Shown piece after piece: positions 47,847-55,071 of a stretch of DNA of 64,000 bases. Both the position numbers and the translations under genes were made by a program. The stretch spans positions 1 to 64,000 of the forward strand of contig CAVVIO010000026.1 in the NCBI GenBank assembly GCA_963748095.1. Direction: 5' to 3'. The stretch's first letter is position 1. Every line of letters begins with the position of its first letter. The notes below the pieces were generated by a model. It ran no database searches, was not told where the DNA came from, and saw nothing but the letters and a program-made list of their open reading frames with translations. This stretch comes from CAVVIO01 sp963748095. Lineage in GTDB: Bacteria; Bacteroidota; Bacteroidia; Bacteroidales; UBA10428.

Positions 47847-48560
47847 TTATTTGTGTTCTTTGGTATTTAAAATTTCTTCCATGATCTCCGTCTGGAACTG
47901 TTGTATTTCCAATAAGCGTTGCCACTGTTTCACCAGCAGGTAATCGAGCTTTTCGTTCAGGTGCCGTATTTCCAGTTCTGCTTTCAGGTTCACCTTGTAA
48001 TCATGCTCGGCACGTAACCGGTCCTTCGATTCCTGCCGGTTCTGGCTCATCATGATCACAGGCGCCTGGATGGCGGCAATACACGATAAAATAAGGTTTA
48101 AAAGTATAAAAGGGTACGGGTCGAAGGGTTTTTTTAACAGGACTATGGTATTAATGGCTATCCATACAACCAGCACTACCGCAAAGAAGATGATAAATTT
48201 CCAACTGCCCCCGAACATTGCTATTTTATCAGCCAGCCGTTCGCCGTAGGTCAGGTCCTTTATAAATTCCGTATTAATATTCGTCGAAAGTGTTTCGTGT
48301 TCGTTAAGGCTTTCGATAACTTCCTTCTCGAGTTTTTTTGTTTCCTTTTTACCGGTTTTCATTACATGTTCCATGTATCTGGTCCGGTAAAGGTTCAGGT
48401 CTGTCATGCAGATATACCCTGCCGGATCTAAATCCGGTTCTTTTGATTTGATGAATTTAAGTAACGCCGGTCTTACCAGTTCCAGCGGAAAAAGCGATTC
48501 TGTATCTTTTTGCTGATGGCAGATCTCACAGGCAGGAGCATCGGAGGAAGTCTTTTGCAT
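47847..48560 (-). CDS. DUF1003 family membrane protein
   Basis: A 237-residue inner-membrane protein. The N-terminus holds a possible metal site (PACEICHQQ, Cys11 and Cys14, then YICMTD). The DUF1003 core has two helices, FGGSWKFIIFFAVVLVVWIA and YPFILLNLILSCIAAIQAPV, followed by the family-typical MMSQNRQESKDRLRAEHDYK and a coiled coil to the end. Function is not established for the family. The start is 6 bp upstream of the mprF-like gene, so the two are surely co-transcribed. Confidence 0.88.
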   Translation of the reverse strand: MQKTSSDAPACEICHQQKDTESLFPLELVRPALLKFIKSKEPDLDPAGYICMTDLNLYRTRYMEHVMKTGKKETKKLEKEVIESLNEHETLSTNINTEFIKDLTYGERLADKIAMFGGSWKFIIFFAVVLVVWIAINTIVLLKKPFDPYPFILLNLILSCIAAIQAPVIMMSQNRQESKDRLRAEHDYKVNLKAELEIRHLNEKLDYLLVKQWQRLLEIQQFQTEIMEEILNTKEHK

Positions 48561-49003
48561 AGTGAAGTATGTATATTTTTTATTTTCCCGGTTAATATCG
48601 TATTAAAATTATAAAATAGAAGGTAAACAAACAAAGATTTCAATTGATCATTATTACTGAAATTTTCATTTGAAAAACGGGAATAAGACAGATTTGTTTA
48701 AAAAGAATGTATTAATTTTCTGTTAATCTGTAAGAATGTAACACATACTCACCATTTTTTCATAATTGTGTCAATTTAGTAATTTTCCCTTTTAGTATAG
48801 TTTATTTTATACCCCACTCTGGATCATTGACAGGTAAAATTACCTGTGCCGGTTGAAATTAAAGGCCGGAATGCTCAGTTGTACTTTGGGTTTGTTGTAT
48901 GTTTTGTTACTGAAATGCCTCAATGCTAACAAACTTATGCTGGTGTAGGGTGCAAGCGGTGACGCTTGCGCAAGGTGCGGTCTGGCTCGATTATGTAGCG
49001 GTT
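48561..49003. other. Intergenic region with small palindrome
   Basis: About 440 bp, AT-rich in its first half. The inverted repeat GCAAGCG (48952-48958) / CGCTTGC (48963-48969) lies 34 bp from the end of the antitoxin gene. No coding frame or promoter was convincingly seen. Confidence 0.5.
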
Positions 49004-49153
49004 TTAATCTTTCTTAGCCCACTTGCTTTTATTTGTCAAGTATGCTTTTAATTGCTCAAAAGTCATTTTTTCTGTTTCCTGAGCGATTCGTTCTTTCTCT
49101 TGACGGAAAAATTTCACCGTATCAAAAGTTTTCTTCTTAATTTTCGTTTCCAT
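49004..49153 (-). CDS. Putative antitoxin partner of PIN toxin
   Basis: A 49-residue charged, helical protein, starting at ATG 49153 (METKIKKKTFDTVKFFRQEK); the longer frame to 49186 reads back into the toxin gene. The segment KMTFEQLKAYLTNKSKW resembles the toxin-embracing helices of small antitoxins. There is no evident DNA-binding fold, perhaps because it is too short. It overlaps the 3' end of the PIN gene by 17 bp, which signals translational coupling. Toxin precedes antitoxin here, the reverse of the usual vapBC order. The antitoxin role is inferred from position and size. Confidence 0.6.
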   Translation of the reverse strand: METKIKKKTFDTVKFFRQEKERIAQETEKMTFEQLKAYLTNKSKWAKKD

Positions 49154-49604
49154 GGTCAATAATGTCTTTAGGTGAACGTATGTCAAGTTGTTGGTATCCT
49201 TCTCGAATGTTTATTGAATTATAACCACGTATCCGAAATACGTTCACAATATGTTTAAAATTCCAACTTATCAGATAGTCTACTTTGTTCAAAGTTGCAG
49301 TTGCAATATGAAGACAATCGTCAAAACTTGTTCTTCCTACTACTTTCTCAGCAAGGTATTTTTCTGCAAGATTGTTGCCTTCTTCCGTAACTTCAGTTTT
49401 TTCAATCACTTCCTTTGGCAAATTTGTAAAATAATCCTTTATAGTCTGAGGTGCATTTTCTAATTCACTAATAGTCAAATCTGAATAAACGCACACAATC
49501 TGACCGTCAAAAGCCATATCGAACAATTTTTGTGTATCAGATTGGAATTCTTCATCGAAGACTCCGCCAAAAACTGAAGTATCAAAATATAATCTTGGTT
49601 TCAT
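49137..49604 (-). CDS. PIN-domain protein, likely VapC-like toxin
   Basis: A 155-residue PIN-domain ribonuclease-type protein. Acidic active-site residues are visible: Asp8 (LYFDTSVFGG), Glu47 (LTISELENAP), Asp96 (SFDDCLHIATA), and the terminal LISWNFKHIVN strand found in VapC-like proteins. It should cleave RNA unless held by its partner. It is followed by, and overlaps, the small gene at 49004-49153. The gene lies in a repeat-rich accessory region. Its upstream DNA (49656-49665 read on the minus strand as GTTACGTGGC) resembles integron cassette borders. Confidence 0.82.
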   Translation of the reverse strand: MKPRLYFDTSVFGGVFDEEFQSDTQKLFDMAFDGQIVCVYSDLTISELENAPQTIKDYFTNLPKEVIEKTEVTEEGNNLAEKYLAEKVVGRTSFDDCLHIATATLNKVDYLISWNFKHIVNVFRIRGYNSINIREGYQQLDIRSPKDIIDHGNEN

Positions 49605-49923
49605 GTCTTAAAGTTACAAAATATAATACAATTCCCTACAAATCCACCCTAAACTGCCACGTAACGTTTAATGGTAACTCGTTGGCGGTATCCTTTACGC
49701 GCAGGAGCAAAGCCCTATACTGGGAACTACAATAACGCTTGAAAGATTACGCAAAAGAGGGTATGAATCTTTACTTTCATACTACGAAAAAGTTGCTTCA
49801 TCCCGATGTATACCTGCCTTTGCCGGCAGGTAGGCGAGACCTCCCGAAAGCTTTCGGGATACAGTGGTGTGCGAGGTGTACTGGCGGACTTAGTCCGTCA
49901 GCCATCTCGATTATGGCCAGTAA
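49605..49923. other. Intergenic block of palindromes between toxin and thioredoxin-like gene
   Basis: About 320 bp with no coding frame. It carries three consecutive palindromes (49811-49832, 49843-49858, 49881-49901; listed separately) and the GCCACGTAAC cassette-border-like motif (49656-49665). Confidence 0.55.
49811..49901. repeat. Cluster of three inverted repeats
   Basis: Palindrome 1: TACCTGCC ... GGCAGGTA (49811-49832). Palindrome 2: perfect 16-bp CCCGAAAGCTTTCGGG (49843-49858). Palindrome 3: CTGGCGGACT / AGTCCGTCAG (49881-49901, one wobble). They have different sequences but sit within 91 bp. Confidence 0.85.
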
Positions 49924-51342
49924 TTATTTGTTCTCAATCAGTTTTTTAACCTTATCAACTAAACTATAGTTTAGCCCTTGCAGTATATCATCACCTGGAA
50001 TAGGAGCATCTTTATCAATAATATCTCCTTGTTTGTTTATCAGTACATATCTTGGAATCCCTTGTATATTTAGCAAAGTCCGAAACTCATTGTATTGATT
50101 ATCACTTAGCAGATAATGTATCCCCGAAATATTATACTCCTTAATTACAGCTTTCCATTTATCTTTAGGATAGGATACGCATAAATTAACAACTAAAAAA
50201 TCATCAGGATTAAACTCCTTTTCAATCTGTTTTACATAAGGTAGTTGTGCCATACACGGTCCACACCATGGTGCCCAAAATTTTAAATATAAGACTTTAC
50301 CAGGGTATGTGCTTGTAATTTCTTTCAATATTCCAGTACTATCTTTACTAGCCAATGATTTTAGCTTTGCTGTTGAATATGAGGGATTTTTGTAAATATT
50401 ATAAGATACGAGGTATCTATGCATAGTTTCATCCTTCAATGCTTGATTTGAAATTGAAGGAAATTCTAAATCAATAAGTTCTTTTGCTTTATTAAAATCT
50501 TTATTAGTTATAGCTTGGTTTATAGCTTTAAGAAGAAAAATATCATGTATTAATGATGATTTGAGTTTTAATATGTTATTGATATTATCAATGGAATATC
50601 TGAATTGCATTGCATTGAAAAATCTAAAAGCATTAGAGGTCAATATTAGTTCATTGTAATGAGAAACCAGTGAGTCTGATAGGTAATAATAAGAATCTGG
50701 AATATCACGTTTAATTTTAAATACTGAATTATTAAAAATATCATAATCTGCAATTGATGAAGTAATAGCATAATCTATTTCATTTTGAGCAATGCTAATG
50801 AAATAGTTAGATAAGTTATTTTTAGCTGAAATCAATTTTAGGCCTTGATTCAACTCTTCTGTGACAGAATCAATTCTTCTTTTAAGTTCAATTTCCGATA
50901 TTTTTTGATATTCTATTGGATTCAGCACGGGTGTAGCAATTTCTGCCAACATATTTTCAACCAAATTTAAATTATGGTCAAATTCTTGAGAATTTCGGTT
51001 TGAGTATGTGATAATTAAAGTGTCTGAGTATTCCACAGAGATACTATCTCCGGGATACACAAAAACAGGTGTATTCCTATTTGTTTGAAGTTGCAAGAAA
51101 ATAACTTGAGGATAATCAATGGACAGGTTATATTCAAATCTACCTGTTTTGTCAATATCAATCAAGTGTGTTTCAGAATCATCCGTTAATATATTCCTTG
51201 TAAACAGTGTAAAGGATTTTTTATAATCACTGTGTATTGTTCCTTTAATATTGATAATACTATAATTTAATTCTTCAGGTTTCTCCGATTTGCAACCAAT
51301 TAAAAATAAAAAGAAGCAGATAATCTTAAACGTTTTAATCAT
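49924..51342 (-). CDS. TlpA/thioredoxin-like lipoprotein
   Basis: Exported thioredoxin-fold protein. The frame is open from 51459, but the ATG at 51342 (MIKTFKIICFFLFLIGCKSE) gives a proper lipoprotein signal with Cys17; product about 472 residues. The N-terminal about 330 residues form a DUF4369-like/helical region (INIKGTIHSDYKKSFTLF, GRFEYNLSIDYPQVIFLQLQ). The C-terminal TlpA domain has the CxxC site in FWAPWCGPCMAQLPYVKQ and the cis-Pro loop IQGIPRYVLINKQG. It is probably a periplasmic thiol-disulphide reductase. It lies beside a second thioredoxin-like lipoprotein on the same strand, but in its own cassette-like interval. Confidence 0.82.
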   Translation of the reverse strand: MIKTFKIICFFLFLIGCKSEKPEELNYSIINIKGTIHSDYKKSFTLFTRNILTDDSETHLIDIDKTGRFEYNLSIDYPQVIFLQLQTNRNTPVFVYPGDSISVEYSDTLIITYSNRNSQEFDHNLNLVENMLAEIATPVLNPIEYQKISEIELKRRIDSVTEELNQGLKLISAKNNLSNYFISIAQNEIDYAITSSIADYDIFNNSVFKIKRDIPDSYYYLSDSLVSHYNELILTSNAFRFFNAMQFRYSIDNINNILKLKSSLIHDIFLLKAINQAITNKDFNKAKELIDLEFPSISNQALKDETMHRYLVSYNIYKNPSYSTAKLKSLASKDSTGILKEITSTYPGKVLYLKFWAPWCGPCMAQLPYVKQIEKEFNPDDFLVVNLCVSYPKDKWKAVIKEYNISGIHYLLSDNQYNEFRTLLNIQGIPRYVLINKQGDIIDKDAPIPGDDILQGLNYSLVDKVKKLIENK

Positions 51343-51490
51343 ATTATATCTTTTTGGTAGTTTATTGGCCATAAACGGTCGCGATATGGCCTGAAAGAGA
51401 ATGCGGAGAACGACATTATCAGCCGAAAATAAACTTGATGCGGGTGATGAGTTTCGCATACCCCTAAAACCCTATTTGGCTATATTGCAT

Positions 51491-52721
51491 GTTATGCGCC
51501 GAATGTTTTTTGTAAAATAAAGTCTAATTCTTTATCATTCAATCCATTACTTGAATAAATTATTTGTCCATCCTTATTGATTAGGTATATTGTTGGAGCA
51601 GAATGTACTTTATATTTCTTTGCTATTTCATCATTTCCTTTTAGGTATTCATAGTTTATATGATTCTTTAATTTATATTGAGATACTTTATCTATATTAT
51701 CACAGTATAGATTAATTCCAATTACTTTAAGTTTGTCTTCTGAATATCTTTCAGATATCTGATTCATTTTGGGAATTGAAGCTTTGCAAGGTCCACAACC
51801 AATAAAACCAAACTCTAATAGAACATGTTTACCCCTAAAAGCCATTAAATCTTTAATTTCATTTTTTGTATTTGGCAATTTAAAATCTGGAGCCAACATA
51901 CTTTTTTCTAACTTTTGTTTTGTAATTCCCCAATGGAAATATTCAGGTACGTTTTCTACAGTTAATTGCTCCTTTGGATATTTAACTTCGCTAAAATCGC
52001 TAAAATACACATGAGAAAGATAATAATCGTCCGCAGGTTTATTAGAATCATCAATTAAGTGTTCTTTACTGTATAGATAAACTGGAATGCCTGATTTAGA
52101 ATCAAAAGCAATTTTTATATTATGAATATTATTCCCTTTTTCCCTATCATTCCACCAATTATAGTTTATTTCAGAAAAGTTAAATGAAAATAGTTTGCAT
52201 TTTACATTCTGTACGACAGTATCTTTTGAAGTTAAATCTTTTATACTGTTTTCAATAGAATCATTTGAAATCCACTTAAGAATTGAGAGAATTGATTCAC
52301 AGAATAATGGTTGATTTATCCGTTTATATATAGGGAGCTTTTTTATGTCCCTAAAATATGCAGTACTGTCATTTAATCGCATATTAATTTCTTTGTCTCC
52401 TGAATAAAAGGATACGAAGTGATATGGTTCTCTCATAATATCAAAGTAATAGTTATAACCAACTACAGAATCATTTTGATTTTTTTCGAAATAAGCAGTC
52501 CCTTTTCTTATCGTAGATTTATCTAAATAACTTCTGTATATTTCATGACTTACAGAATATTCATAAGAATCAAGTTTCATAAGTTTGATACAAAAATCAT
52601 TAAGCAATTCTAAATCAGTTTTTTGACAACAAGAGGATAAAAGAAAAGGAATTAATAATAAAATTAGTTTTTTCATAAATTATGATATTAGTTGATTTTT
52701 TGAGTTTATTTGGCGCATAAC
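51491..52721. other. Gene flanked by 10-bp inverted GTTATGCGCC motifs
   Basis: GTTATGCGCC at 51491-51500 and its reverse complement GGCGCATAAC at 52712-52721 bracket the thioredoxin-like gene. The pair resembles R-box sequences of integron attC sites; no integrase is in the window. Confidence 0.35.
51492..52676 (-). CDS. Thioredoxin-like lipoprotein
   Basis: A 394-residue lipoprotein (LILLLIPFLLSSCCQKTDLE, lipidation at Cys16 or Cys17). The first about 260 residues have no recognised domain. The C-terminal part is TlpA/ResA-like with CxxC in GFIGCGPCKASIPKMNQI and the cis-Pro motif VHSAPTIYLINKDGQIIY. The 5' flank (minus strand GTTATGCGCC, 36 bp before the ATG) and 3' end (plus-strand GTTATGCGCC at 51491-51500, overlapping the stop codon) are perfect inverted copies of a 10-mer, as if the gene were a discrete insert. 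Function is probably periplasmic redox. Confidence 0.8.
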   Translation of the reverse strand: MKKLILLLIPFLLSSCCQKTDLELLNDFCIKLMKLDSYEYSVSHEIYRSYLDKSTIRKGTAYFEKNQNDSVVGYNYYFDIMREPYHFVSFYSGDKEINMRLNDSTAYFRDIKKLPIYKRINQPLFCESILSILKWISNDSIENSIKDLTSKDTVVQNVKCKLFSFNFSEINYNWWNDREKGNNIHNIKIAFDSKSGIPVYLYSKEHLIDDSNKPADDYYLSHVYFSDFSEVKYPKEQLTVENVPEYFHWGITKQKLEKSMLAPDFKLPNTKNEIKDLMAFRGKHVLLEFGFIGCGPCKASIPKMNQISERYSEDKLKVIGINLYCDNIDKVSQYKLKNHINYEYLKGNDEIAKKYKVHSAPTIYLINKDGQIIYSSNGLNDKELDFILQKTFGA

Positions 52722-53153
52722 ATTATATAAGCGTATTGTGTTTATTTTTCATATAGCTTTTTAAAGGTGTGCTTTTCAATTTACAATTTGAAATATGCGT
52801 GTACATGACGTCGGTAGTTATATTTTCTTGCCCTGTCCTTTCTTTCCTCAATTTCCAACTGCGGTACAGGAAATAAATGTACATGATAATCAGCTAAAAA
52901 GCAAATCATTTTTATAAACATGCCTGTTAATAATTAGGTGACAAGGTGACGGGTGAGAGCGAGGGAAAGAATGGGCGAGTGAGCGAGGGGGCGAAAGAGA
53001 GGTGGGTGAATGTTGTCAGAATACGACTTGACGAATTTTTTGCTGGATGGTATAAACCGGTTTTTATTGTTCCTGGGGTAATTCCTTAAACGTTTCATTC
53101 TGTCTTTCCCTTTTCTGGTGAATTTCACCATTGGAATGTTATCGTTTCCGGCG

Positions 53154-53187
53154 ATTGTAGAGACACGATTAATCGTGTCTCTACAAT
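53154..53187. repeat. Perfect 34-bp palindrome
   Basis: The left half ATTGTAGAGACACGATT (53154-53170) is followed at once by its exact reverse complement (53171-53187). There is no loop beyond the central base pairs. It is typical of dispersed intergenic palindromes and could extrude as a cruciform or form an RNA hairpin. Confidence 0.92.
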
Positions 53188-53334
53188 TATGCACAAATTA
53201 TTTCCGGTTCAGGTGGGTTCCTGTTGGTTTGATTGTTATTCGTCAATGAATTTGTTTAATACCCAAATCTACAGCAGGAAAAAAGTTAATATACCAATAT
53301 TTTTAATTGAAAAGACTCAAATATACATTAAAAC

Positions 53335-53610
53335 AAGCCCGCGCAAATTTGCTCAACTCATTTCAAACCTGAAATTGATCGCGCAAATTTGCGCTGCTTA
53401 CTTTAAACCTGAAAAATGGTTTTGCATGTCTGCACAGGTGTTTTTTAATTCCGAAATTACCTGGGCAATTTTGCTCAACCCATTTTAAACGCGAAATTAG
53501 CTCGCGCAAATTTGCTCAACGATTTTTAAATCTGAGATTGCCGGAGCAAATTCGCTCAACTCATTTAAAACCTGAAGTAAGGTGTTGCAAGTCTTCACGG
53601 GATTTCCGCA
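53335..53610. repeat. Seven-copy about 41-bp tandem repeat
   Basis: The palindromic core GCAAATTTGC recurs at 53343, 53383, 53424 (GCATGTCTGC), 53465 (GCAATTTTGC), 53506, 53546 (GCAAATTCGC) and 53587 (GCAAGTCTTC), that is every 40, 41, 41, 41, 40 and 41 bp. The rest of the unit reads about TCAACTCATTTAAAACCTGA. The third and seventh copies resemble each other more than the rest. Confidence 0.88.
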
Positions 53611-53753
53611 AAACATGTTTCGTGTCAGCTGGCCAGATCAACAAGTTATACCAGTTCGGCGTATGCCTTTATAAGGCTTTTGTTTTACGATATCCAAATA
53701 TGAGGTATTGTTATGAAACACAAATTACCGGGAAGACTGATATAGCCCAAAAA

Positions 53754-53799
53754 CAAAAAAGGTCCAAGCTACACTACATTGAGCTTGAACCGGTTTTTT
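53754..53799. terminator. Rho-independent terminator downstream of the DUF2007 gene
   Basis: A-rich flank, then GGTCCAAGCT (53761-53770) pairing with AGCTTGAACC (53782-53791) with one mismatch, then a T-rich tract on the plus strand. It works in both directions and ends minus-strand transcription from the DUF2007 gene. Confidence 0.75.
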
Positions 53800-53835
53800 G
53801 TTTTTTACTTTAATTCGGGAACAGATGCCGGGTAA

Positions 53836-54060
53836 TTATTTTGATTTATTATAATCATCAATAATCTCTTGTGCTCTCTGTAAATTCGAATCAGAAATCA
53901 TCACTTTTACACTTTCTGATCTTATTGGTTCAAAAGCATATGAGCTCAGAACTGAATTTCTAAGGTATGAATCAATCTCGGCTGATTCCAACAAACTTTT
54001 GATCATTTCAGCTTCCCATAAGGTACCCGAATATATTTCAATCATTCGTTCCTTATTCAT
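53836..54060 (-). CDS. DUF2007 domain protein
   Basis: A 74-residue protein made of one DUF2007 (putative signal-transducing, ferredoxin-like fold) domain: IEIYSGTLWEAEMIKSLLES, AEIDSYLRNSV, then VKVMISDSNLQRAQEIIDDY. Function is unknown. It lies 17 bp downstream of the carbohydrate-esterase gene on the same strand, so it may be its last co-transcribed gene. A second DUF2007 protein occurs at 59768-60022 in this window. Confidence 0.85.
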   Translation of the reverse strand: MNKERMIEIYSGTLWEAEMIKSLLESAEIDSYLRNSVLSSYAFEPIRSESVKVMISDSNLQRAQEIIDDYNKSK

Positions 54061-54077
54061 ATTTTGAAATCCATTAA

Positions 54078-54941
54078 TTATTCTTTCTCGTCATCAGCCT
54101 TATATCCCATGAGAGACAACATTTCGTCTGCGTATCGTTTGCCGAATATTCTGTATCCTTCGGAGTTGAAATGAGCATGGTCCTTTTTCCCGGGTAAACC
54201 CAGAGATGAAATAACATGTGCTGTGGTAATAGAGTCCGGAAGCCGATCGATTATAGGATTCATACTTGCACAGCAACTGCTGTCCGCCTGCAAAACTTCT
54301 CCGGCCAAAAGCGGTACCGAAGCGGCGTTTAACGAAAGGTCGGTCAGCATATCATTATAAATTTTCTTCACATACGATAACCATTCTACCTGTCCCGTAT
54401 TTGTTTCACCCTGGTGCAGGAGGATCCCTTTTATAACACCGTCTTTCTGTGCCTCTTTGGCAAGGTCAATCAGGTACTTGTAAGGATCTCCTTTATAAGC
54501 GGCTACTTTGTCGGTAAACCATTTTTGTTTATAGGTTGAATCGTAATCCTGGTATATATCCTTATCGAATATCCGTATATCGCAACCGCCAATTGCCACA
54601 TTGATAATACCTACTGTAATACTGTCGGGCAGGTTTTCAACCAGGGTCCTTCCAAAATAATCGGCAGGTGAGAGTTTTGAATTACATTGGCATGTGGGAG
54701 GAACTGCCGTGTACCATTTTCCTTTCACCCTGCCCAGGTTCGGACAATCAAGTGCCTGGAATACCTTGAAGCGGCTGTTTACCGTTGTGTCCTGTGCTTC
54801 TATTGTTCCCTGTCCCTCCATGTTCGACTGTCCGAAACAGAGAAAAATATAAAAATTCGGATTTTGTGCACTGATATTCGTGCTCAGCAGGAGCGATCCG
54901 GTAACTACCAGCAGTCCCGCTAATGATTTAAGTATTTTCAT
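54078..54941 (-). CDS. Secreted SGNH-type carbohydrate esterase (sialate O-acetylesterase / CE6-like)
   Basis: A 287-residue exported esterase with signal peptide (LLVVTGSLLLSTNISAQ). Block I is FLCFGQSNMEGQG with nucleophile Ser39. The oxyanion-hole Gly/Asn motifs are VAIGGCDIRIF and GILLHQGETNTG. The C-terminal catalytic dyad is in KKDHAHFNSEGYRIFGKRYA. The order matches the SASA/DUF303 family, which includes sialic-acid 9-O-acetylesterases and acetyl-xylan esterases. With the GH43 enzyme upstream (130 bp), deacetylation of xylan-type hemicellulose is the better guess, by context. The C-terminal tail is acidic. Confidence 0.85.
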   Translation of the reverse strand: MKILKSLAGLLVVTGSLLLSTNISAQNPNFYIFLCFGQSNMEGQGTIEAQDTTVNSRFKVFQALDCPNLGRVKGKWYTAVPPTCQCNSKLSPADYFGRTLVENLPDSITVGIINVAIGGCDIRIFDKDIYQDYDSTYKQKWFTDKVAAYKGDPYKYLIDLAKEAQKDGVIKGILLHQGETNTGQVEWLSYVKKIYNDMLTDLSLNAASVPLLAGEVLQADSSCCASMNPIIDRLPDSITTAHVISSLGLPGKKDHAHFNSEGYRIFGKRYADEMLSLMGYKADDEKE

Positions 54942-55071
54942 GCTATTTCAGTTTTTTAGTAGGTAAATAATTCCTTCATTATTCTGGTTCTGATATTATC
55001 TTCTGCAAGATAAAGTTTATAAAAATAATTCAATAGATTTTATCTGCAAATTAAAATTGGAATTTACAAAC

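Larger units (their letters stand above)
52677..53835. other. 1.16-kb non-coding, repeat-rich region
   Basis: No credible gene; the open frames here are short and cross repeats. It contains a cassette-like motif (52712), one copy of a dispersed about 47-bp element (52857-52907), a GA-rich tract (52937-53009), a perfect 34-bp palindrome (53154-53187), a seven-copy 41-bp tandem repeat (53335-53610) and a terminator hairpin (53754-53799). Confidence 0.7.

Noticed and set aside
48920..49003. attC site downstream of the antitoxin
   Set aside because: There is a GCAAGCG/CGCTTGC palindrome and a GTTAGCA-like end, but the two outer boxes are not complementary, so it was not called.
51343..51459. N-terminal extension of the thioredoxin-like lipoprotein
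   Set aside because: The lipoprotein signal peptide starts at ATG 51342; the extra 39 residues would bury it and cross the cassette-like border motif.
52934..53194. Minus-strand 86-codon open frame
   Set aside because: Runs through the GA-rich tract and the 34-bp palindrome; product is low complexity and basic.
53189..53488. Plus-strand 99-codon open frame
   Set aside because: Crosses the palindrome and the 41-bp repeats; composition is not protein-like and no family is recognised.
53335..53610. CRISPR array or repeat protein gene
   Set aside because: Whole 41-bp units are degenerate with no spacer/repeat division, and the period is not a multiple of three.
53538..53813. Plus-strand 91-codon open frame
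   Set aside because: Lies over the end of the repeat array and the terminator; no recognisable domain.
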